The notes beneath the pieces were generated by a model, which ran no database searches, was not told the origin of the DNA, and saw only the letters and a list, made by a program, of their open reading frames with translations. 64,000 bases of DNA from Burkholderiales bacterium (GTDB lineage: Bacteria; Pseudomonadota; Gammaproteobacteria; Burkholderiales; Burkholderiaceae_E): contig JAPLQF010000024.1 in the NCBI GenBank assembly GCA_026399875.1, positions 71,149-135,148 of the forward strand. The letters run 5' to 3'. How positions within the stretch are numbered: the stretch's first letter is position 1; each line of letters opens with the position of its first letter. Made by a program: the position numbers and the translations under genes. Positions 8,369-19,269 of the stretch are shown in pieces.

Positions 8369-9636
8369 TCTGCTGCCACCAGCAGGACCGTCGCGTGGGC
8401 CTCGATGCCCTCGCCGCGGCCTGCGAAGCCGAGTTTTTCGGCAGTTTTGGCCTTCACATTGACCTGTGACGGCGTAATGCCCAGATCCGCCGCGATCGCG
8501 GCCACCATCGCGGGGATATGAGCAGCCAGTTTCGGCGCCTGGGCCACGACGGTACAGTCGACGTTACCCGGCTTCCAACCGGCCGCCCTCACCCGGGCAA
8601 GCGCTTCGCGCAGCAGGATCCGGCTGTCGGCACCGGCAAAGCGAGCGTCGGTATCCGGAAAGTGCCGGCCGATGTCGCCCAGTGCCGCCGCGCCGAGCAG
8701 CGCATCGGTGATCGCATGCAGCAGCACGTCGGCATCCGAATGGCCGAGCAGACCACGGTCGAAAGGAATCGAAACGCCGCCGATCAGCAGCGAGCGGCCT
8801 GGTACCAGCGCATGGACATCCCAGCCCTGTCCGATGCGAAATTGCGCGGCGCCGGCCGCGGCGGCTGGCTGAGACGATAACGAAGGCGATGCCGATAAAG
8901 GCCTGGCCGAATCGCCTGAGCGCGCGAGCGACTCCCTTATCGCCTGCAGATCATCCATCGTGGTCACCTTGAAGTTACGCAGATTGCCGGCCACCAGCGC
9001 CGGGGACAGCCCACTGGCTTCGATTGCCGAAGCCTCGTCAGTCACGCTGTGATGACGCTCCAGCGCCTCACGCAGCCGCCCGAGCCCGAACACCTGAGGT
9101 GTCTGCGCAAGCCATAGTCCGTCACGATCGATGGTCTGCAAGGCGCGCTGGTTGCCGCCCCGCTTGACGGTATCGGCCACGGGCAAGGCCAGCAGCGCGC
9201 CGATGCGTTCGGTGGCAAGCGCCGCATGCAGGCGATGCAATGACGCAGCATCGACCCCAGGGCGTGCCGCGTCATGCACCCAGACCCAGTCATGATCGCG
9301 GGCGCCGCATTGAGAGCCGAGTTCGAGCAGCCCGCCGAGCACGCTGGCGCGACGGGTCGCACCGCCGCGAGCGACCATCCGGACCCGGCGGTCTTTCAGA
9401 CCATTCAGATCCCGGGCCACCTCATCCTCGGGTGAGACCACCACCAGCAGGTGCTCGATCCAGGGGCAGGCAAGCAGGGCCTGAACCGTCCGCTCGAGCA
9501 TGGTGGCGCCATCGAGATCGAGATATTGCTTGGGGCGATCAGCACCCAGCCGCAGGCCAACGCCGGCCGCCGGCACGATTGCAAAATGCTTCGGGAGGGC
9601 GGTATCGGCCGCGCCGTCGGGTGGAGAATCGGACAT
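8365..9636 (-). CDS. ispDF: Bifunctional IspD-IspF enzyme of isoprenoid synthesis
   Basis: One 423-residue reading frame carries two MEP-pathway enzymes. Residues 15-240 are IspD (2-C-methyl-D-erythritol 4-phosphate cytidylyltransferase) with [16 protein letters not shown] and [10 protein letters not shown]. Residues 266-423 are IspF (MEcPP synthase) with metal ligands Asp273 and His275 (GWDVHAL) and His307 ([13 protein letters not shown]), and C-terminal [10 protein letters not shown]. An Ala/Ser/Pro-rich linker of about 25 residues joins them. In most Burkholderiales these are separate adjacent genes; fusions are best known from alpha- and epsilonproteobacteria. IspE, which acts between them, is not in the window. 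Start at 9636 abuts the mfd upstream region. Confidence 0.93.
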   Translation of the reverse strand: MSDSPPDGAADTALPKHFAIVPAAGVGLRLGADRPKQYLDLDGATMLERTVQALLACPWIEHLLVVVSPEDEVARDLNGLKDRRVRMVARGGATRRASVLGGLLELGSQCGARDHDWVWVHDAARPGVDAASLHRLHAALATERIGALLALPVADTVKRGGNQRALQTIDRDGLWLAQTPQVFGLGRLREALERHHSVTDEASAIEASGLSPALVAGNLRNFKVTTMDDLQAIRESLARSGDSARPLSASPSLSSQPAAAAGAAQFRIGQGWDVHALVPGRSLLIGGVSIPFDRGLLGHSDADVLLHAITDALLGAAALGDIGRHFPDTDARFAGADSRILLREALARVRAAGWKPGNVDCTVVAQAPKLAAHIPAMVAAIAADLGITPSQVNVKAKTAEKLGFAGRGEGIEAHATVLLVAAD

Positions 9637-9673
9637 GGCGTCGGTCGGATGCCTGAGCGGCGTTGGCGAAAGC

Positions 9674-9679
9674 TACAAT
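9674..9679 (+). promoter_or_regulatory. Candidate -10 box for mfd
   Basis: TACAAT followed by TATAGG lies between the ispDF start (9636) and the mfd coding region. If it is the -10 element, the mfd transcript begins near 9686, which favours the TTG start at 9704 over the ATG at 9635. Confidence 0.4.
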
Positions 9680-9703
9680 TATAGGTTTGGATCCGGTCCT
9701 CGC

Positions 9704-12700
9704 TTGAACTCCATCTCTCCCGGCCTGAGCCCTTCGCCAGCCTTCGCTGTCACCGACCCTGCTGCCGGCATCCCGCAGCCAGGCGCCGGCGCGGTCATTT
9801 CCCTGCCAGCAACGCACGGCAGCGCAGACGCCCTGCTGCTGGCGGCGCTCGCTACTCGCCATGCCGAGCAGTCCTGCCTGCTGATGGTGATCACCGCCTC
9901 GGCGCTGGACGCCGCGCGACTCGAGGAAGAAACCCGGTGGTTCGCGCCGACCCTGCGGATCAAATCGCTGCCCGACTGGGAAACCCTGCCCTACGACGCC
10001 TTTTCACCGCACCAGGATCTGGTCTCCGAACGACTGTCGACGCTCTTCGAATTGCAGCACAGCCGGGTCGACCTGCTGATCGTCGCAGCCACCACCGCCC
10101 TGCATCGCCTGTCGCCGACTGCCTTTGTCGCCGGCCACACTTTCGCTTTCACGAAATCACAGCGGCTGGATGAAGCGGCCCTGCGCAGCCAGCTCACCAC
10201 CGCTGGCTATGAGCATGTCACCCAGGTGGTACGACCCGGCGAATACTGCGTGCGCGGCGGCCTGATCGATCTGTTTCCGATGGGCTCGGCCCTGCCCTAT
10301 CGCCTCGATCTGTTCGACGACGAAGTCGAATCCATCCGCGCCTTTGACCCTGACTCGCAGCGCAGCCTTTTTCCGGTCGACTCGGTGCGCATCCTGCCGG
10401 GGCGCGAATTTCCGCTCGACGAATCAGCCCGCACCGCGTTTCGCGGCCGCTGGCGCGAGCGCTTCGAGGGCGATCCGTCCAAAGCCGACCCCTATCGCGA
10501 CGTCGGCAATGGCATTGCAAGTGCCGGCATCGAATACTGGCTTCCGCTCTTTTTCGAATCGACCGCCACCCTCTTCGATTACCTGCCAGCCAGCACTGTC
10601 GTGGCCACTCATGGCGATGTCGAAGCCACCGGGCGACGCTTCGCGCTCGAGACCGGGCAACGTCATCACTTCCTGGCGCACGACTCGCAGCGTCCGCTGC
10701 TGCGACCCGACGAGCTCTTCATCGATATCGAATCGCTTTTCATCGCGGTCAGGCGGTTTGGCCGGTATGCGCTGCGCGATCACAGCGACGGTGATGCATC
10801 GGTCGGCGAACAAAAGCGCAGCCATTCCCGGGCGCTGCCGCCGCTGATGGTCGAGCGGCGTGCCGACGTGCCGCTGTCGCGCCTGCAGGCCTGGCTCGAT
10901 GCCACCGACGCCCGGGTCTTTCTGGTTGCCGAATCGGCTGGACGTCGCGAGACCCTTGCCCAACTGCTGGCCGATCACGGCATCGACCTGCCGCAGATCG
11001 ACGACTGGCGCAGCTTTACCGAGGGCTCGGTCGATCGCGCGCTGGGCGTCGGCCCGCTGTCTGAAGGCTTTCTGCTTGCCGGCGAGCAGCCAGTGGCGGT
11101 CGTCACCGAAGCCGAGCTGTTTTCGGGCACCTTCAAGCGACGCGGCGGACGCCGCCAGGGTCAGGCCACCACCGACGTCGATGCGATCATCCGCGACCTG
11201 TCGGAGCTCTCGATCGGCGATCCGGTGGTGCATGCCCAGCACGGCATCGGACGCTATCGCGGCCTGCTCAACCTCGACCTGGGCGACGGACCCACCGAAT
11301 TCCTGCACCTGGCCTATGCCAACGATGCAACACTCTATGTGCCGGTGGCCGCGCTGCATCTGATCGGCCGCTATTCCGGCGCCTCGCCTGAAGAAGCGCC
11401 GCTCCATGTCCTCGGATCGGGCCAGTGGGAAAAGGCCCGCCAGCGTGCAGCCAAGCGCGCTCGCGATACCGCCGCCGAACTGCTCAATCTCTATGCCAGG
11501 CGCGCAGCACGAGAAGGCCACGCCTTCGGATTCAATGCTCAGGACTATGAAGCCTTCGCCGAAGGATTCGGTTTCGACGAAACACCCGACCAGCTTGCTG
11601 CCATCCATGCAGTCACCCAGGACCTGATTTCGGGCCGCCCGATGGATAGGCTGATCTGCGGCGATGTCGGTTTCGGCAAGACCGAAGTGGCACTGCGCGC
11701 TGCCTTCGTCGCCGCCTCCGATGGCAAGCAGGTCGCGATCCTGTGCCCGACCACGCTGCTGGCCGAGCAGCACTTCGAAACCTTCTCAGACCGATTCTCG
11801 AACTGGCCGCTGCGCCTGGCCGAGCTGTCGCGGTTTCGTTCGCCCAAGGAGGTCCGCGCCGCGCTCGAGGGCATGGCCAACGGCACCATCGACATCGTGA
11901 TCGGCACACACAAGCTGCTCAGCCGGGACATAGTCTTCAAGCGGCTCGGGCTGGTCATCATCGACGAGGAACATCGGTTCGGCGTGCGCCAGAAAGAAGC
12001 GCTCAAGGCGCTGCGCGCCGAGGTCGATGTGCTGACCCTGACCGCCACCCCGATTCCCCGCACGCTCGCGATGAGCCTCGAAGGCATTCGGGACTTCTCG
12101 GTCATTGCCACCGCGCCGCAAAAGCGACTGGCGATCAAGACCTTCGTGCGGCGCGAAACCGAAGGCGCGATCCGCGAGGCGCTGCTGCGCGAACTGCGCC
12201 GCGGCGGTCAGGCCTATTTCCTGCACAACGAGGTCGAGACCATCGAGAACCGCCGCGCGATGCTGGAAAAGCTCGTGCCGGAAGCGCGCATCGTGGTGGC
12301 CCACGGCCAGATGCATGAACGCGAGCTTGAGCGGGTGATGCGCGAATTTCATGCTCAGCGCGCCAATGTGCTGCTGTGTACGACCATCATTGAAACCGGC
12401 ATCGACGTGCCAACCGCCAACACCATCATCATGCATCGCGCCGACCGCTTCGGTCTGGCGCAGCTGCACCAGTTGCGCGGGCGTGTCGGCCGATCGCACC
12501 ATCAGGCCTATGCCTATCTGCTGATCCCGGATGAAGGCGCGATCACCAAGGACGCGACAAAGCGTCTGGAGGCGATCCAGGCGATGGAAGAGCTCGGCTC
12601 AGGCTTTTTCCTGGCGATGCACGACCTCGAGATCCGAGGCGCGGGCGAAGTGCTTGGCGACTCGCAATCAGGCGATATGCAGGAGGTCGGATTCGGCCTG

Positions 12701-13210
12701 TATGCCGAAATGCTCAACCATGCGGTCCGCGCGCTCAAGGCCGGTCGCGAACCCGATCTGTCGGCGCCACTCGAGGCGGTGACCGAAATCAATCTGCATG
12801 TGCCGGCACTGCTGCCCGCCGACTACTGCGGCGACGTCAACGAGCGGCTGACGCTTTACAAGCGATTGGCCAACTGCAGCAGTCTGGACACGCTCGAAGC
12901 GATGCAGGAAGAGCTGGTTGACCGCTTCGGCAAGCTGCCGGATGCCGCTCGCGCCCTGATCGACACGCATCGCCTGCGCATCCTGTGCCTGCCGTTGGGG
13001 GTCTCGCGCATCGACGCCTCGGCCGAGACCATCGTGCTGCAGTTCGTGCCCAGCCCGCCGATCCCGCCCGAGCGGATCATTCGTCTCATCCAGACCCGCA
13101 AGGATGCGCGTCTGGCCGGCCCCGACCGCTTGCGCTTTACCATCAAGACACCCGAACCCGCCCAGCGCATCCTGCGCCTGCGCGAGATCCTGAAGGCACT
13201 CTCGACATGA
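9704..13210 (+). CDS. mfd: Transcription-repair coupling factor Mfd
   Basis: Removes RNA polymerase stalled at DNA lesions and recruits UvrA. Visible elements in order: UvrB-homology region with LPDWETLPYDAFSPHQD; the RNA-polymerase interaction domain with DPVVHAQHGIGRYRGLLNLD; Walker A GDVGFGKTEVALRA; Walker B IIDEEHRFG; TATPIPRTL; the TRG-like QLRGRVGRS; and the C-terminal TRCF domain. From TTG 9704 it has 1168 residues, near the usual length. An alternative ATG at 9635 has a good ribosome-binding site (GGAG, eight bases before) but adds 23 atypical residues and would precede the apparent promoter. The stop overlaps the serB ATG (ATGA). Confidence 0.93.
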   Translation: MNSISPGLSPSPAFAVTDPAAGIPQPGAGAVISLPATHGSADALLLAALATRHAEQSCLLMVITASALDAARLEEETRWFAPTLRIKSLPDWETLPYDAFSPHQDLVSERLSTLFELQHSRVDLLIVAATTALHRLSPTAFVAGHTFAFTKSQRLDEAALRSQLTTAGYEHVTQVVRPGEYCVRGGLIDLFPMGSALPYRLDLFDDEVESIRAFDPDSQRSLFPVDSVRILPGREFPLDESARTAFRGRWRERFEGDPSKADPYRDVGNGIASAGIEYWLPLFFESTATLFDYLPASTVVATHGDVEATGRRFALETGQRHHFLAHDSQRPLLRPDELFIDIESLFIAVRRFGRYALRDHSDGDASVGEQKRSHSRALPPLMVERRADVPLSRLQAWLDATDARVFLVAESAGRRETLAQLLADHGIDLPQIDDWRSFTEGSVDRALGVGPLSEGFLLAGEQPVAVVTEAELFSGTFKRRGGRRQGQATTDVDAIIRDLSELSIGDPVVHAQHGIGRYRGLLNLDLGDGPTEFLHLAYANDATLYVPVAALHLIGRYSGASPEEAPLHVLGSGQWEKARQRAAKRARDTAAELLNLYARRAAREGHAFGFNAQDYEAFAEGFGFDETPDQLAAIHAVTQDLISGRPMDRLICGDVGFGKTEVALRAAFVAASDGKQVAILCPTTLLAEQHFETFSDRFSNWPLRLAELSRFRSPKEVRAALEGMANGTIDIVIGTHKLLSRDIVFKRLGLVIIDEEHRFGVRQKEALKALRAEVDVLTLTATPIPRTLAMSLEGIRDFSVIATAPQKRLAIKTFVRRETEGAIREALLRELRRGGQAYFLHNEVETIENRRAMLEKLVPEARIVVAHGQMHERELERVMREFHAQRANVLLCTTIIETGIDVPTANTIIMHRADRFGLAQLHQLRGRVGRSHHQAYAYLLIPDEGAITKDATKRLEAIQAMEELGSGFFLAMHDLEIRGAGEVLGDSQSGDMQEVGFGLYAEMLNHAVRALKAGREPDLSAPLEAVTEINLHVPALLPADYCGDVNERLTLYKRLANCSSLDTLEAMQEELVDRFGKLPDAARALIDTHRLRILCLPLGVSRIDASAETIVLQFVPSPPIPPERIIRLIQTRKDARLAGPDRLRFTIKTPEPAQRILRLREILKALST

Positions 13211-14042
13211 CCCGACTCGTCATCCAGCATCCGACCCTGAGCGATACCGCTGTGGCAGCCGTCGTACGCGCGGTTGGCAAGCCGCCGCACTGTCGCAGCG
13301 CCTGCCTGGCGATCTGGGACACGGTGAGTTTGACCGGCGCGCAGGTCGATTCGCTGGCCGCCTCGCTTCAGGTCGATGCCGAAATCGTCAGCCCGACCCT
13401 GCGTCTGGCCGACTTCGGTCTGGCGGCCTTCGATATGGACTCGACCCTGATCACGATTGAATGCATCGACGAGATCGCCGATTACATCGGCCGCAAAGCC
13501 GAAGTCGCGGCGATTACCGAAGCGGCGATGCGCGGCGAAATCACCGATTACGACGAAAGCCTGCGCCGACGCGTCGCCCTGCTCGAAGGCCTGCCGCAAG
13601 AAACGCTGCAGCGGGTCTGGGACGAGCGGGTGCAGTTGTCACCCGGCGCCGATGAGCTGATCGGCGCGATGAAGCGCGCCGGCCTGCGCGTGCTGGTAGT
13701 CTCCGGCGGGTTCACCTTTTTTACCGAGCGCATCAGGCAGCGCCTGGGCCTCGATCTGGCGCGCTCGAACGTGCTCGAAGTCATCGACGGCAAACTGACC
13801 GGGCGGCTGCTTGGGCCGATCATCAACGCCCAGGGCAAGCGTCGCGTGGTCGAGCAGACCTGCGCGATGCTGGGCATCACGCCTGCGCAGGCCATCGTCG
13901 TCGGCGATGGCGCCAATGACCTCGCGATGATGTCGATCGCCGGAATGTCAGTGGCTTATCACGCCAAACCGATCGTCCACAGCCAGACTCACCATGCGGT
14001 GAACCACAGCGGCCTCGACGCAATCCTGAACTACTTCTCGGA

Positions 14043-15461
<1,419 letters not shown>

Positions 15462-15469
15462 GATCGACC

Positions 15470-16069
15470 TTATTTGCTGCGCTCACCGGGCTCCGAGCCT
15501 TCGCCGGTCGGCTCAGGTCTGGGGCTCTGAGCCGTTGGCATGGGAAACGGAAAACCCGGAAACACTGTCCGGGCCTGTTGCTGCATCTGTTCCTGCATCT
15601 GCACGAAGAGGTTCTTCGACTGCTCGATGTAGTGGCTCATCATGCCCTGAACCATTGGGGTCTGGACCTGCATGAACTGCGTCCAGAGCTCGGGGTTGGA
15701 GGGCAAACCCTTGACGTCGTAAAAGGCTTTCGACTGCTCCTGGAACTTGCTCTGGATCTCGACGAAGGACTGCATGGTCTTTTCGAGGTAGGCGCCCATC
15801 ATCCCCTGCATCGCATCACCATATGACCGGATGATCTGCGAGAGCATCGGGGCAGAAAACAGCGGCGCGCCGCCGGCTTCCTCCTCAAGAATGATCTGCA
15901 GCAAAATGCTGCGGGTCAGATCCTCTTCGCTCTTGGCATCGACGACTTTGAAATCCTCGTTGTCGAGAACCAGCTGCTTGACATCGGACAGCGTGATGTA
16001 AGAGCTGGTTCGCGTGTCGTACAGGCGACGGTTCGGATACTTCTTGATGAGTCGACTTTGGGCAGCCAT
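15470..16069 (-). CDS. phaR: Polyhydroxyalkanoate synthesis repressor PhaR
   Basis: DNA-binding regulator that senses PHA granules and represses phasin and PHA genes. The N-terminal PHB/PHA accumulation DNA-binding domain reads [20 protein letters not shown], followed by the PHB regulator repeats ([20 protein letters not shown]). The C-terminal third is Gln/Met-rich and then Pro-rich. ATG 16069 has GGAGA nine bases upstream and gives 199 residues. It is 31 bases downstream of phaB, so phaC-phaB-phaR probably form one unit. Confidence 0.93.
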   Translation of the reverse strand: MAAQSRLIKKYPNRRLYDTRTSSYITLSDVKQLVLDNEDFKVVDAKSEEDLTRSILLQIILEEEAGGAPLFSAPMLSQIIRSYGDAMQGMMGAYLEKTMQSFVEIQSKFQEQSKAFYDVKGLPSNPELWTQFMQVQTPMVQGMMSHYIEQSKNLFVQMQEQMQQQARTVFPGFPFPMPTAQSPRPEPTGEGSEPGERSK

Positions 16070-16100
16070 CCAGCGTCTCCGGGATTTAAAATCCCGCTCA

Positions 16101-16835
16101 TCATCCCATATGAAGGCCGCCGTTACACGTAAAGTCAGCCCCGGTGGAAAAACCTGCATCATCAGTGCTCAGCCAGCCGCACATCGAGGCGATCTCCTCG
16201 GCACGGCCCAGACGCCTGACCGGAATGCTCTGAATGATCTTTTCGCGCACGTCCTCGCGCACCGCCATGACCATGTCGGTCGCGATATAGCCGGGCGAAA
16301 CGGTGTTGACCGTCACGCCCTTGCTGGCGACCTCCTGGGCCAGAGCCATCGTGAAGCCATGCATACCGGCCTTGGCTGCCGAGTAGTTGGTCTGGCCGAA
16401 CTGCCCTTTCTGGCCATTGATCGACGAAATGTTGATGATGCGACCAAAGCCCTTGTCGAGCATGCCGTCGATGACCTGCTTGGTCACACAGAACAGGCTG
16501 TTGAGGTTGGTGTCGATGACCGCCTTCCAGTCGTCGAGCGACATCTTGCGAAACACACCGTCGCGGGTGATGCCGGCGTTGTTCACGAGAATGTCAGGAT
16601 TGCCATGCTCGGCCTTGACCTTGTCGAAGGCCGCAACCGTCGACTCCCAGTCGGAGACATTGCCGACCGACGCATAGAAATGATAGCCCTCCGACTTCTG
16701 CTGGTTCAGCCACTTGTCGAAGTCGCGGGTCGGGCCACAACCGGCAATCACGGTATACCCCATGTCATGAAAGCGCCGGCAGATCGCCGTCCCGATACCA
16801 CCCATTCCGCCGGTCACATAAGCCAGTTTGCTCAT
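16101..16835 (-). CDS. phaB: Acetoacetyl-CoA reductase PhaB
   Basis: NADPH-dependent short-chain dehydrogenase making (R)-3-hydroxybutyryl-CoA for PHA synthesis. The nucleotide motif TGGMGGIGTAI is at the N-terminus, NNAG at about residue 87, the catalytic Ser in ISSINGQKGQFGQTNYSAAK, with Tyr and Lys of the YxxxK motif. The C-terminus GADFTCNGGLHMG is typical of PhaB. Length of 244 residues is standard. It follows phaC by 57 bases; the beta-ketothiolase gene phaA usual between phaC and phaB is absent from this locus. Confidence 0.95.
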   Translation of the reverse strand: MSKLAYVTGGMGGIGTAICRRFHDMGYTVIAGCGPTRDFDKWLNQQKSEGYHFYASVGNVSDWESTVAAFDKVKAEHGNPDILVNNAGITRDGVFRKMSLDDWKAVIDTNLNSLFCVTKQVIDGMLDKGFGRIINISSINGQKGQFGQTNYSAAKAGMHGFTMALAQEVASKGVTVNTVSPGYIATDMVMAVREDVREKIIQSIPVRRLGRAEEIASMCGWLSTDDAGFSTGADFTCNGGLHMG

Positions 16836-16892
16836 TGCAAGTCTCCCGTGCCCGCAGGCATCTTTGTGTTGTGTTGTGTGTGTCGAGAAATC

Positions 16893-18980
16893 TCAGATGC
16901 CCGGCAAGCTCGACGGATTACCGGCCTTGACCTTCACATATCGACCGGGCGCCGCTTCGATCGGAGGGTGCGCCGCATCGCCAAGCTGTGTCGGCGATCG
17001 CCTTGCACCACCCTTGAAGTCATCCAGCCATTTCGACCAGTCGACCCACCAGCTGCCCGGGTGTTCGGTAGCCGACTGCAGCCATTTCTCGGGCGAGTCT
17101 GCCTGTGTCGAACCATCGGTCCAGTAGCTTCGACGATTGCGAATCGCCGAGTTGATCGAACCGGCGATATGGCCGCTCGCACCCAGGACGAATCGCACAT
17201 CATTCGACATCAGTTGCGTGGATGCAAAGGCCGCCTGCCACAGCACGATGTGATCTTCGCGAGCACCAAAAATATAGGTCGGCACATCGATCAGGCCCAG
17301 ATCGACTTTCTCGCCCAGGCAGGTCAGCGCACCCGGCACGCGCAGTTCGTTTTGCAGATACATGTGGCGCAGATACCAGACATAGAGCGGGCCCGGCAGG
17401 TTGGTGCCGTCGGCATTCCAGAAGAGCAGATCGAAGGCCGGCGGCGACTCGCCTTTCAGATAGTTGGAGACCACATAGTTCCAGACGAGGTCATTAGGCC
17501 GCAGGAACGAGAAGGTGGTGCCAAGGTCGTGGGCGCTCATCAGGCCACGCTCGCCGATGGTCTGCTCGCGCCAGGCCACCTGAGCCGGATCGACAAACAC
17601 CCCGATCGAACCGGGAAGTTCGAAATCGAGCAGTGCGGTCATCAGGGTCAGCGACGCTACCGGGCGCTCGCCTCGCGCTGCCAGCACTGCAAGCGCGGTG
17701 GCCAGGATCGTACCGCCGACGCAAAAGCCAAGCGCGTTGATGGTGTCCTGTTTGCCAATCGCACGCACCGCCTCGATCGCATCAATCACGCCGCGCTGCA
17801 CATAGTCATCCCAGGTCAGGGCCGCATGTTCGGGCTGCGCATTGATCCAGGAGACCATGAACACCGTGTGTCCCTGACCCACGGCATGGGCCACCATCGA
17901 GTTATCCGGCTGCAGATCGAGGATGTAGTACTTGTTGATGAAGGGCGGCACCATCAGCAAGGGCCGAGCGCCGACAGTCGGTGTCGAGGGCGAATACTGG
18001 ATCAGCTCGATCACATCATTGCGAAACACTACCGCGCCCTGGGACAGCCCGACATTCACACCGACCTCGAAAGCCCCCTCGTCAGTGATCGAAATATGCC
18101 CGCGACTGACATCGGCCATCATGTTCTCGAGTCCCTTGCGCAGGCTCTCGCCCTGGGTCTCGATCATCTTCTTTTGCGCGTCGGGATTGGTCGTGAAGAA
18201 ATTCGCCGGCGACATCGCATCAACCCACTGCTGAGTCAGGAAGCGGATCCGATCGCGTGTCAGCGCATCCGAATCGACCGCATCGGCCATATGCCGCATA
18301 AACTCGGCATTGAGCAGATAGAGCGCGGCGTTCAGGGCAAAGGGGCGCTGCTCGGACCACGCAGGTGCAGCGAAGCGCTTGTCGGACAGGGCCGGCACAG
18401 CAAGCTCAGGCGACGCGAAATCAGCCCAGAGCTTTTGAAGTTTGGCGCCGTAATCGGCCTGCAGCGACATCAGTCGCGAGGGATCAATGTGCCACGAAGG
18501 CATGCCTGCGGCGACTGCAGCAGCCAGCTCCTGCATCGGGCTGGTCGGTGAGATCGGTGCAGTCTGGGCCGGCCGGGGGCGAGCCGACGACGATGCAGCA
18601 GCAGCAATCGAGGCAAGCTCCTTGAGCACTTGCGCCGACACGGCGGGGGCAGACTTCGGCACTGCAACAGCCGGCTTTATCGGTGCCGGCCTTTTCGCTG
18701 CCGGCTTTTTCGCAGGTGAACTCTGCGCAGCGGGTTTTTTCGCAGCTGACGGTTTCGCAGCTGACGGTTTCGCAGCTGACGGTTTCGCAGCTGGTTTTTT
18801 CGCAGCAGTATTCACAGCCGCTTTCGCGCCGGCAACTGTCATTCCCTTGCCGGACGCTTTGGCAGCGAGCTTTCTCACTGGCGCCGGCGAAACACCGGCG
18901 ACCTTCGTGGGCGATCTCGATACCTTGCCGGCCTTGCCTGCCCTGGCTGCGGTGCTGCGTGACTTCGTCGAAACTGCCAT
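16893..18980 (-). CDS. phaC: Class I PHA synthase PhaC with long Lys/Ala/Pro-rich N-terminal extension
   Basis: Polymerises (R)-3-hydroxyacyl-CoA into PHA. The lipase-like box GFCVGGT holds nucleophile Cys420; Asp576 (REDHIV) and His604 (SGHIAG) complete the triad, with the 28-residue Asp-His spacing of class I enzymes. The protein has 695 residues against about 590 for typical class I synthases. The excess is an N-terminal region of about 110 residues rich in Lys, Ala and Pro, with repeated KPSAA and KKPAA units like histone H1 or the tails of nucleoid-binding PHA-granule proteins. GGGGGAG precedes the ATG at 18980. An internal ATG (residue 47) lies within the basic tail and cannot restore normal length. 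First gene of phaC-phaB-phaR. Confidence 0.93.
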   Translation of the reverse strand: MAVSTKSRSTAARAGKAGKVSRSPTKVAGVSPAPVRKLAAKASGKGMTVAGAKAAVNTAAKKPAAKPSAAKPSAAKPSAAKKPAAQSSPAKKPAAKRPAPIKPAVAVPKSAPAVSAQVLKELASIAAAASSSARPRPAQTAPISPTSPMQELAAAVAAGMPSWHIDPSRLMSLQADYGAKLQKLWADFASPELAVPALSDKRFAAPAWSEQRPFALNAALYLLNAEFMRHMADAVDSDALTRDRIRFLTQQWVDAMSPANFFTTNPDAQKKMIETQGESLRKGLENMMADVSRGHISITDEGAFEVGVNVGLSQGAVVFRNDVIELIQYSPSTPTVGARPLLMVPPFINKYYILDLQPDNSMVAHAVGQGHTVFMVSWINAQPEHAALTWDDYVQRGVIDAIEAVRAIGKQDTINALGFCVGGTILATALAVLAARGERPVASLTLMTALLDFELPGSIGVFVDPAQVAWREQTIGERGLMSAHDLGTTFSFLRPNDLVWNYVVSNYLKGESPPAFDLLFWNADGTNLPGPLYVWYLRHMYLQNELRVPGALTCLGEKVDLGLIDVPTYIFGAREDHIVLWQAAFASTQLMSNDVRFVLGASGHIAGSINSAIRNRRSYWTDGSTQADSPEKWLQSATEHPGSWWVDWSKWLDDFKGGARRSPTQLGDAAHPPIEAAPGRYVKVKAGNPSSLPGI
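18751..18795. repeat. 15-bp tandem repeat inside phaC
   Basis: Three contiguous copies of GGTTTCGCAGCTGAC (18751-18765, 18766-18780, and 18781-18795 with the last two bases changed), preceded by a partial copy. They encode the SAAKP repeats of the PhaC N-terminal extension on the minus strand. Near-identity at the third codon position points to recent slippage or duplication. Confidence 0.9.
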
Positions 18981-19083
18981 GGTCTCCCCCGAGAGTGGCG
19001 AGTAATGCGATGATCACCCAGCCAGCGTGATCGCATCTTGCATTTCGCGCTTCGGCTTGTCCAATCGGATCGGTCGCTTTGCC

Positions 19084-19269
19084 ATGTACATCGTTGCAAT
19101 CGGGTGGCTTTATGTTGTCGTCATGATGGCGCTGACAGAAACCTCCTTCATCGCCGGCCTGGTCACGCTCGTGTTCTACGGCTTGGCGCCTCTGGCGCTT
19201 TTTCTCTGGCTGATGGGCACGCCCGAACGGCGACGCCGGCCGCGTTCACGCGATCAGCCAGATGAGTGA
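19084..19269 (+). CDS. Small inner-membrane protein, 61 residues
   Basis: Two hydrophobic helices (about residues 2-18 and 22-43) separated by a short polar turn, ending LWLMGTPERRRRPRSR with a basic tail, which suggests a cytoplasmic C-terminus. It resembles short membrane proteins of unknown function that I associate with other betaproteobacteria. ATG 19084 starts directly at MYIVAIGWLYVVV; a GTG at 19027 in frame would add 19 residues without family support. Divergent from phaC. The last 24 bases overlap the converging pgeF gene. Confidence 0.65.
   Translation: MYIVAIGWLYVVVMMALTETSFIAGLVTLVFYGLAPLALFLWLMGTPERRRRPRSRDQPDE

Noticed and set aside
10424..11773. A 449-codon minus-strand frame inside mfd
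   Set aside because: Shadow of the Mfd helicase region; no recognisable protein.
16014..18551. An 845-codon open frame on the plus strand across phaR, phaB and phaC
   Set aside because: It lies opposite three well-recognised genes, lacks any family motif and arises from the codon bias of GC-rich antisense frames.
18731..18800. Short direct repeats considered as a CRISPR array
   Set aside because: The repeats are contiguous, without spacers, and encode a Lys/Ala-rich protein segment.
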